6,710 nt of DNA, taken from the NCBI GenBank assembly GCA_947167435.1, contig CAMVIC010000083.1:1-6710 (forward strand), in the 5' to 3' direction. The DNA is from an uncultured Clostridia bacterium (GTDB lineage Bacteria; Bacillota_A; Clostridia; Oscillospirales; Oscillospiraceae). The translations under genes were made by a program, and so were the position numbers. Positions 1 through 5,062 of this stretch are shown here, one piece after another. Position 1 is the first letter of the stretch, and each line of letters starts with the position of its first letter. A model generated the notes under the pieces. The model saw nothing but the letters and a program-made list of their open reading frames with translations. It searched no databases and was not told where the DNA came from.

Positions 1-1958
1 AGATAGTTCTGGCTCAGCTGCTTGAAGATCTCCTTGGAGCAGCGCACGTCCACGTGGTAGTCGGCGGAGCCGGCCCACAGGCGGATCATATCCGCGCCGA
101 ACTCCTTGATGATATCGGCCGGATCCACGCCGTTGCCCAGGGACTTGTGCATGGCCTTGCCCTCGCCGTCCACGGTCCAGCCGTGGGTCAGGCACTCCCG
201 ATAGGGGGCGCCCATGCCCAGCGCGCCCACGGCCACCAGCAGAGAGGACTGGAACCAGCCGCGGTACTGGTCGCCGCCTTCCATGTACATGGAGGAGGGC
301 CAGAAGCCCTGGTCCCGCTTCATGGCGGCGTAATGGGTGGAGCCGGAGTCAAACCAGCCGTCCAGGGTGTCGGTCTCCTGGGTGAAGTGCCTGCCGCCGC
401 AGTGGGGGCAGGTGAAGCCCTGAGGCAGAATCTCCGCCGCGGGGCGGTCAAACCAGGCGTTGCTGCCTTCCTTCTCGAAGAGGGAGGCCACGGCCTCGAT
501 GCTCTCGTCGGTGCAGACGGGCTTGCCGCAGTCGTCGCAGTAGAACACGGGAATGGGCAGACCCCAGCGGCGCTGGCGGGAAATGCACCAGTCGCTGCGC
601 TCCCGGATCATGGCGGCCATGCGCTCCTTGCCCCAGGCGGGCAGCCAGCGCACTTCCTCGCAGGCCTTGATGGCCTCTTCCTTGAAGGAGTCCACGGAGC
701 AGAACCACTGAGGCGTTGCCCGGAAGATGATGGGCTGCTTGCAGCGCCAGCAGTGGGGATAGCTGTGCATGATGTCCTCAGAGGCGAAGAGCATGCCGCT
801 CTCCTTCATGTCCTTGAGGATGATGGGGTTGGATTCCTCGGTGCCGAGGCCGGCGTATTTGCCGGCATACTCGGTGTGGCGGCCCTGATCGTCCACGGGA
901 ACCACCATGTCCGTGCCGTAGCGCATGCAGGTGGTATAGTCGTCCGCGCCGAAGCCGGGAGCGGTGTGCACGCAGCCGGTACCGGAATCCATGGTGACGT
1001 AATCGGCCAGCATCAGGAGACTGGTCTTGGGCAGGAAGGGATGGTCGGCCAGCATATACTCGAAGAAGCTGCCCTCGTGGGTCTCCAGAACTTCCCACTC
1101 GGTGACGCCGCCGGCGGCCATAACCGACTCGATCAGCGCCTCGGCCATGATGTACATCTCGCCGTTCGGGACCTTCACGATGGCGTAGCTGTCGCTGGGG
1201 CTCAGGGTGATGCCCAGGTTGCCGGGCAGGGTCCAGGTGGTGGTGGTCCAGATCAGGAAGAAGAGCTTGGACTTGTCCAGATGGCTCAGTCTGCCCTTGT
1301 CGTCGTGCATGGGGAACTTCACATACACGGTGGTGACCGGGTCGTCCTGATACTCGATCTCGGCCTCGGCCAGGGCGGTCTCGTCGTGGGCGCACCAATA
1401 CACGGGCTTGAGGCCCTTGTAGATGTGGCCGTTGCGGTACATTTTCCCGAAAATGCGGACCTCATCCGCCTCAAAGCCCTTGTTCATGGTGGTGTAGGGA
1501 TGCTCCCAGTCACCAATGACGCCAAGGCGCTTGAAGCCCTCGCGCTGCCGGTCGATGTACTTGTTGGCATAGGCCTCGCAGGCTGAGCGGAAATCCGCCA
1601 CGCTCATGGCCTTGTGGTTGAGCTTCTGCTCCTTGATGATGGCGCTCTCAATGGGCATGCCGTGGTTGTCCCAGCCGGGAATGTAGGGCACGTGATAGCC
1701 GCGCATCATGTAGCTGCGGTTGATGAAGTCCTTGATGGACTTGTTCAGGGCGTGGCCCATGTGGATGTCGCCGTTGGAGAAGGGAGGGCCGTCGTGCAGG
1801 TTGAAGAGGGGCAGACCCTCGCTCTTTTTCAGATGCTCGTGATACAGATCCAGCGCTTCCCAGTGCTTGAGCATCTCAGGCTCCCGCTTGGGAAGACCGG
1901 CTCGCATGGGAAAGTCGGTTTTCGGGAGATTTAAGCTGGCGTTGAAATCCTGTGACAT
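1..1958 (-). CDS. ileS: Isoleucyl-tRNA synthetase (IleRS), 3'-truncated by window edge
   Basis: Class I aminoacyl-tRNA synthetase that attaches isoleucine to tRNA-Ile in the cytoplasm and hydrolyses mischarged valine. The frame is open without interruption from ATG 1958 to the left edge, giving 652 complete codons. The family is usually about 900-1050 residues, so the anticodon-binding and C-terminal zinc regions lie outside the window. Seen in order: GPPFSNGDIHMGH, with the HIGH-type motif HMGH at residues 66-69; the editing domain, with WTTTTWTLPGN at 237-247 and GTGCVHTAPGFGADDY at 326-341; HCWRC; WCISRQRRWG at 457-466; a Cys4 knuckle (C474, C477, C517, C520); WFDSGSTH; and the KMSKS-loop region GEGKAMHKSLGN, where the signature reads AMHKS at 602-606. 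The residue order resembles the Bacillus-type bacterial enzyme. The start is supported by an AGGAGA ribosome-binding site 10-11 nt upstream. Identity is very secure; the odd point is the variant KMSKS. Confidence 0.97.
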   Translation of the reverse strand, partial: MSQDFNASLNLPKTDFPMRAGLPKREPEMLKHWEALDLYHEHLKKSEGLPLFNLHDGPPFSNGDIHMGHALNKSIKDFINRSYMMRGYHVPYIPGWDNHGMPIESAIIKEQKLNHKAMSVADFRSACEAYANKYIDRQREGFKRLGVIGDWEHPYTTMNKGFEADEVRIFGKMYRNGHIYKGLKPVYWCAHDETALAEAEIEYQDDPVTTVYVKFPMHDDKGRLSHLDKSKLFFLIWTTTTWTLPGNLGITLSPSDSYAIVKVPNGEMYIMAEALIESVMAAGGVTEWEVLETHEGSFFEYMLADHPFLPKTSLLMLADYVTMDSGTGCVHTAPGFGADDYTTCMRYGTDMVVPVDDQGRHTEYAGKYAGLGTEESNPIILKDMKESGMLFASEDIMHSYPHCWRCKQPIIFRATPQWFCSVDSFKEEAIKACEEVRWLPAWGKERMAAMIRERSDWCISRQRRWGLPIPVFYCDDCGKPVCTDESIEAVASLFEKEGSNAWFDRPAAEILPQGFTCPHCGGRHFTQETDTLDGWFDSGSTHYAAMKRDQGFWPSSMYMEGGDQYRGWFQSSLLVAVGALGMGAPYRECLTHGWTVDGEGKAMHKSLGNGVDPADIIKEFGADMIRLWAGSADYHVDVRCSKEIFKQLSQNY

Positions 1959-1968
1959 ACTGTGATTG

Positions 1969-1974
1969 TCTCCT
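1969..1974 (-). promoter_or_regulatory. Ribosome-binding site of ileS
   Basis: On the minus strand AGGAGA lies about 10-11 nt before ATG 1958. The spacing is slightly long but the match is good. It supports this ATG as the ileS start, and the protein then begins MSQDFNASLNLPKTDFPM, a typical bacterial IleRS N-terminus. Confidence 0.7.
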
Positions 1975-2033
1975 GTTTTCTGGAAAATATGGGGATGGAG
2001 GGGGCTTGGGAAGTCCCCTTATTTAGCATCATA

Positions 2034-2061
2034 GGGGCGCGCGCATAAAGGCGCTCGCCCC
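2034..2061 (-). other. GC-rich stem-loop downstream of divIVA
   Basis: An outer stem GGGGCG/CGCCCC of 6 bp and an inner stem GCGC/GCGC of 4 bp are separated by one mismatch and close a 6-nt loop. It begins 23 nt after the divIVA stop. It has no T-run on its 3' side, so it does not fit a canonical intrinsic terminator. It could protect the 3' end of the upstream message, mark a processing site, or act as a weak attenuator before ileS. The pairing is read directly from sequence; the function is inference. Confidence 0.5.
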
Positions 2062-2084
2062 GGTGTTGCTTTGGAGTCGGTCGA

Positions 2085-2705
2085 TCAGACGGTGAAGGGC
2101 TGGGTGCTGTCCAGGCTGGGCAGAGGATCTTCCTCAACAGGGCCCAGGTCGAAGGGGAAGGCATCCTCCTCCGGAGCGGTGCGGGACATGGTGTCCTCGA
2201 TGCTGCGGATGGCGTCCTCTACGTCAGAGGAGGGGATGGCGTTCTCGGGCGGGATCACGTCGCTGCTGATGCTGTCCAGCTTCTGCAGCTGGGCGGTGCA
2301 CAGGGTGCGGACGCTCTCGAAGAACTTGGAGGTGGCGGCGGAGGCCTCGGCCAGGCGGCGCTTCTCCTGCTCGGTCTGCTCCTCGATGGAGCCGACGCGG
2401 GCCTTCACCTGCTCGTCGGCCTCGGCGATCATGGCGGCGGCGCGCTTGCGGGCGTCGGCCTCGATCTGAACGGCCAGCTTCTGGGCGGACAGGATCGCCA
2501 TGTTCAGGGCTTCCTCATTGGCGCGGTATTCCTCGATCTTGTCCACAAGAACCTTCATCTTGCTCTTGAGGACGGCGTTTTCCTTCTGAGCGGCGCCGAT
2601 CTCGTTGGCCAGCTCCTCCAGAAAATCGTCCACCGCGGCCATTTCATAGCCGTTGAGTCTGGATTTTTCAAAGGTCTTTTCACGAATGTCCTGAGCGGTA
2701 ATCAT
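2085..2705 (-). CDS. divIVA: DivIVA-family polar/septal scaffold protein
   Basis: DivIVA proteins form membrane-associated coiled-coil assemblies at septa and cell poles and recruit division or growth factors. From ATG 2705 the protein has 206 residues and begins MITAQDIREKTFEKSRLNGY, matching the family pattern (M-hydrophobic-T-x-x-DI...GY...V..FL). The N-terminal DivIVA domain covers about residues 1-60. A long heptad-like region rich in E, K, A and L runs from about 25 to 145. The tail is acidic and proline-containing and ends in STQPFTV. A GTG four codons upstream (2717) keeps the frame open, but the ribosome-binding site AAAGGTGG lies over that GTG and sits 8 nt from ATG 2705, so I chose the ATG. 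The position between sepF and ileS is the classic Gram-positive location. The membrane-tip residues read SRLNGY rather than the Bacillus SFRGY, a lineage variation. Confidence 0.93.
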   Translation of the reverse strand: MITAQDIREKTFEKSRLNGYEMAAVDDFLEELANEIGAAQKENAVLKSKMKVLVDKIEEYRANEEALNMAILSAQKLAVQIEADARKRAAAMIAEADEQVKARVGSIEEQTEQEKRRLAEASAATSKFFESVRTLCTAQLQKLDSISSDVIPPENAIPSSDVEDAIRSIEDTMSRTAPEEDAFPFDLGPVEEDPLPSLDSTQPFTV

Positions 2706-2713
2706 TTCTTTGT

Positions 2714-2721
2714 CCACCTTT
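2714..2721 (-). promoter_or_regulatory. Ribosome-binding site that decides the divIVA start
   Basis: The minus strand reads AAAGGTGG followed by 8 nt and then ATG at 2705. The site overlaps the alternative GTG at 2717, which itself has no Shine-Dalgarno sequence in front of it. Initiation at the ATG is therefore favoured. Confidence 0.8.
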
Positions 2722-2750
2722 CAATATCTGTTTCGTTTCCTGTTAAGCAA

Positions 2751-3311
2751 TTAGTACTGACTGTCGGCCTCCGGCTGCTGCTGTGGCTCAGCCTGGGTGC
2801 CGAGAAGGTCTACGTTCTCGGGGGCTACAAAGTAGGTTTTTGCGGAGATGGGGGTGATTTTGTATTTCAAAGCGAAGGTTATGCCGGAGATAAAGTCCAG
2901 CAGACGGCGGGCGCTGTCGTTGGGGACGCCCTCCAGCGTCATCACCACGGAGCGGTTCTGCTCCAGATGGCTGACCAGATTGCTTGCCTCGTTAAAGGTC
3001 TTGGGATTGAAAAGGATGACCTGCTGCTCCTGGCCGTTGAATTCCACCACGCGTTCCCGGGCCTTGGGCTTGTTGGCCCGTCTGGCGCCAAGTCCCGCGA
3101 AGAGGCCGCCCGCGGGTTTTGCCGGGGCTGTGGTCTCCTTGACGGCGGGCTCGGGCTTTGCCTCGGTCTCCTCGGTGAAGGCGCTCTCCATCTGAAGCTG
3201 GGCTGCGCTGGGCTGCGCGGTCTGCCGCAGGCTGGTGTCCGCCTCGGGGTAAAAGTCATCGTCGTCGTCAATCGGTTGGGTCAGTTTCCTCAGTTCGTCC
3301 ATGAAACCCAT
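2751..3311 (-). CDS. sepF: SepF, FtsZ-binding membrane anchor of the division ring
   Basis: SepF (YlmF, DUF552) binds the FtsZ C-terminus and ties the Z-ring to the membrane. The 186-residue protein has the usual three parts. The N-terminal membrane-targeting helix MGFMDELRKLTQPI is followed by an acidic DDDDDFYPEAD stretch. A variable linker rich in A, P, E and Q covers about residues 25-85. The conserved C-terminal core runs from about 88 to 172, including QVILFNPKTFNEASNLV, NRSVVMTLEGV, RRLLDFISG and TYFVAPENVDLLG. This is longer than the roughly 150-residue Bacillus protein, mainly because of the linker and a Gln-rich tail. GGAGG 9 nt upstream supports the start over the internal ATG at codon 4. 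It follows yggS by 24 nt and precedes divIVA by about 45 nt. The glycines usual after FLSG-x-x-YA are replaced here (FALKYKIT). Confidence 0.94.
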   Translation of the reverse strand: MGFMDELRKLTQPIDDDDDFYPEADTSLRQTAQPSAAQLQMESAFTEETEAKPEPAVKETTAPAKPAGGLFAGLGARRANKPKARERVVEFNGQEQQVILFNPKTFNEASNLVSHLEQNRSVVMTLEGVPNDSARRLLDFISGITFALKYKITPISAKTYFVAPENVDLLGTQAEPQQQPEADSQY

Positions 3312-3320
3312 GGTAAATTG

Positions 3321-3325
3321 CCTCC
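3321..3325 (-). promoter_or_regulatory. Ribosome-binding site of sepF
   Basis: GGAGG on the minus strand lies 9 nt before ATG 3311, inside the 24-nt gap after yggS. It fixes the sepF start at the first of two nearby ATGs. Confidence 0.8.
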
Positions 3326-3335
3326 AGTGAGATCT

Positions 3336-4034
3336 CTATCTGCTGTAGTCTCGGGCGCCGAAGATGGCCGTGCCCACGCGGACCATGTTGGCGCCGCAGG
3401 CGATGGCCTCGGTATAATCCCCGGACATGCCCATGGACAAAAAATCCATAGATACATTATCGTATTTTTTTTCGCCATTGTCAACATAAAGCTGCTTCAT
3501 CTTTTGAAAAAATGGTCTGTTTTCTTCGGGCAGGACGCAAATGGGAGGAATTGCCATAAGCCCGCGGACCCTGACGGCGCCAAATCCGGACGCCGCTTCC
3601 AGCGCGGCGGCAATCTCCTCCGGGCGGAATCCGGACTTGGACGTCTCGCCGCCGATATTCACCTCCAGCAGCACGTCCTGAACCAGACCTTTTCCGGCGG
3701 CGCAGCGGTGGATGACCTCCAGCAGGGCCAGGCTGTCCACCCCGTGAATCAGCTCCGCAAGGCCGACGATCTGCCGGACCTTGTTCTTCTGCAGATGGCC
3801 GATAAAGTGCAGCGGCACGCCGGCGTAGGCACCCTGGGCCTGCTTTTCCAGCAGCTCCTGCACCCGGTTTTCCCCGCAGACGTCCACGCCTGCGGCGACG
3901 GCCTCGCGCACCCGGTCGGCGCTGTTCATCTTGGTGGCTGCCACCAGGAGAATCTCCTCCGGCCTCCGGCCGGCAGCCAGGGCGGCGGCGTTCATTTTTT
4001 CCCGCACCGTGCGTACGTTTTCCGCGATGCTCAT
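3336..4034 (-). CDS. YggS/YlmE-family pyridoxal-phosphate homeostasis protein
   Basis: Members of this family (YggS in E. coli, YlmE in Bacillus, PLPBP in animals) bind PLP on a single alanine-racemase-like barrel domain. They control free PLP and amino-acid balance without a known catalytic reaction. The 232-residue length is normal. Seen: the PLP lysine in LLVAATK (K35); GENRVQELLEK; the signature HFIGHLQKNK; EVNIGGETSKSGF; GLMAIPP; and the phosphate-binding end LSMGMSGDYTEAIACGANMVRVGTAIFG. The start ATG 4034 lies 3 nt after the miaA stop, with a ribosome-binding site inside the last miaA codons, suggesting translational coupling. Its place just before sepF is the ylmE position in the Gram-positive division cluster. 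The segment around 3440-3510 is clearly AT-richer than the rest of the gene and includes an 8-A run (minus strand, 3465-3472). The reading frame is intact. Confidence 0.95.
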   Translation of the reverse strand: MSIAENVRTVREKMNAAALAAGRRPEEILLVAATKMNSADRVREAVAAGVDVCGENRVQELLEKQAQGAYAGVPLHFIGHLQKNKVRQIVGLAELIHGVDSLALLEVIHRCAAGKGLVQDVLLEVNIGGETSKSGFRPEEIAAALEAASGFGAVRVRGLMAIPPICVLPEENRPFFQKMKQLYVDNGEKKYDNVSMDFLSMGMSGDYTEAIACGANMVRVGTAIFGARDYSR

Positions 4035-4037
4035 GTT

Positions 4038-5033
4038 TTATCCCTCTCTTTGTCGGACTGTTTGATCGGATACCGCGGCGGCCGGCTCCCGGGCAAGCTG
4101 CTCCAGGACGGTCTGCACCGCGGCGGGGAAATCCGGCTCTGCCTCCCAGCGGAGCCAGAGGGCGTCCGGGTTCCGGCCGAACCAGGTCAGCTGCCGCTTG
4201 GCATAGCGGCGGCTGTTTTGCTGGATGAGGGCCACGGCCTCCTGCCGGCTGAGCTCACCCCGCAGGGCCAGCACCGCCTCCTTGTAGCCGATGGCCTGCA
4301 TGGCGGTGCAGTCGGCGGAAAGGCCCCCGGCCAGAAGCGCCGCCACCTCTTCAAAGAGGCCGGAGTCCGCCATGGCCTCCACCCGCCGGTCAATGCGCTC
4401 GTAGAGCCTTGCCCGGTCCCGGAAGCTCAGGGCCACCGTGCAGGCGGTATAGCGCGGCGGCAGGGCCCGGGTGCGCGCGTCGTGGGCGGTGATGGTCTTG
4501 CCGGTAAGGCGGTAGATCTCAATGGCGCGGACGATGCGCCGCTTGTCCCCCGGGTGGAGCTTTGCCGCCCGCTCCGGGTCAAAGCTTTGCAGCCGGGAGA
4601 GCATGGCCTCGCCTCCAAGCCTGTCGTACTCGGCACCCAGGGCCGCGCGCAGGTCCTCGTCCCCCTCTGCGCGGGCGGCGAAATCCCGGCCGGAGAGCAG
4701 GGAGTCGATATAAAGACCCGTTCCGCCCACCAGCACGGGCAGCTTGCCCTGGCTGAGCAGCGCATCGCAGCAGCGGCCTGCCTCCTCCACATAGCGGGAG
4801 ACGGAGTAATCCTCCCAGGGCTCGGCCACGTCCAGCATGTGGTGAGGCACCTCCGCCCGCTCTTGGGCGGTAGCCTTGGCGGTGCCGATGTCCATGCGGC
4901 GGTAGACCTGCATGGAGTCGGCGGAGACGATCTCGCCGTTGAGCACCTTGGCAAGCTCGATGCCGAGTCGGGTTTTCCCCGTGGCCGTTGGCCCGCATAC
5001 GACGAGGACGCGTTTCGTTGTTTGCATCATCAT
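4038..5033 (-). CDS. miaA: tRNA dimethylallyltransferase MiaA
   Basis: MiaA transfers a dimethylallyl group from DMAPP to N6 of adenosine 37 in tRNAs reading UNN codons, the first step to ms2i6A. From ATG 5033 the protein has 331 residues, close to the family norm. Motifs in order (residue numbers from this ATG): P-loop GPTATGKT (14-21), DSMQVYRRMDIGTAK, the HHMLD segment, GGTGLYIDSLL, DKRRIVRAIEIYRLTGK, MQAIGYKE and the C-terminal QNSRRYAKRQLTWFGR. The start is uncertain. A GTG at 5063 shares one base with the mutL TAG, and ATGs follow at 5045, 5033, 5030 and 5027, none with a strong ribosome-binding site. I prefer the ATG cluster because homologs begin only about 5-10 residues before the first beta-strand. 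The mutL-miaA order is common in Bacillota. The frequent downstream neighbour hfq is absent. Confidence 0.96.
   Translation of the reverse strand: MMMQTTKRVLVVCGPTATGKTRLGIELAKVLNGEIVSADSMQVYRRMDIGTAKATAQERAEVPHHMLDVAEPWEDYSVSRYVEEAGRCCDALLSQGKLPVLVGGTGLYIDSLLSGRDFAARAEGDEDLRAALGAEYDRLGGEAMLSRLQSFDPERAAKLHPGDKRRIVRAIEIYRLTGKTITAHDARTRALPPRYTACTVALSFRDRARLYERIDRRVEAMADSGLFEEVAALLAGGLSADCTAMQAIGYKEAVLALRGELSRQEAVALIQQNSRRYAKRQLTWFGRNPDALWLRWEAEPDFPAAVQTVLEQLAREPAAAVSDQTVRQREG
4041..4048 (-). promoter_or_regulatory. Ribosome-binding site of yggS within the 3' end of miaA
   Basis: GAGAGGGA on the minus strand overlaps the last codons and stop of miaA, and its GAGG core is 8 nt from ATG 4034. The arrangement suggests that yggS translation is coupled to miaA. 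Confidence 0.65.
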
Positions 5034-5062
5034 TCTAAGCACCATGGTCCAGGCACAAAGCA

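Larger units (their letters stand above)
1959..2084 (-). other. divIVA-ileS intergenic spacer / ileS leader without recognisable T-box
   Basis: This 126-nt gap is the only sizeable non-coding stretch in the window. On the transcribed strand it holds a strong GC-rich stem-loop, then an AT-richer stretch, then a run of G and C blocks that can pair in more than one way (AGGGG with CCCCT, or GGGGA with a later TCCCC), and finally the ileS ribosome-binding site. The conserved T-box block (AGGGTGGNACCGCG) is absent and the spacer is shorter than a normal T-box leader. I could not identify a convincing promoter: a TATGAT is present, but no TTGACA-like element lies at the right distance. Read-through from divIVA is therefore the default interpretation. 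Confidence 0.55.

Noticed and set aside
54..1586. An open frame of about 510 codons on the plus strand, antisense to ileS
   Set aside because: The minus strand encodes an uninterrupted IleRS with all motifs. The antisense product is low-complexity (Gly, Ala, Val, His) with no family resemblance.
2034..2061. Intrinsic terminator after divIVA
   Set aside because: The stem is strong but no T-run follows on the transcribed strand, so it is listed only as a stem-loop.
1931..2164. A 77-codon minus-strand frame spanning the divIVA-ileS gap, considered as a leader peptide
   Set aside because: It begins inside divIVA and runs into ileS out of frame, has no ribosome-binding site, and lacks a run of Ile codons expected for an attenuator peptide.
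2722..2750. Possible promoter between sepF and divIVA (TTGCTT, 16 nt, GATATT)
   Set aside because: Only 3/6 and 4/6 matches, and initiation would fall at or inside the divIVA ribosome-binding site. It is not credible without transcript data.
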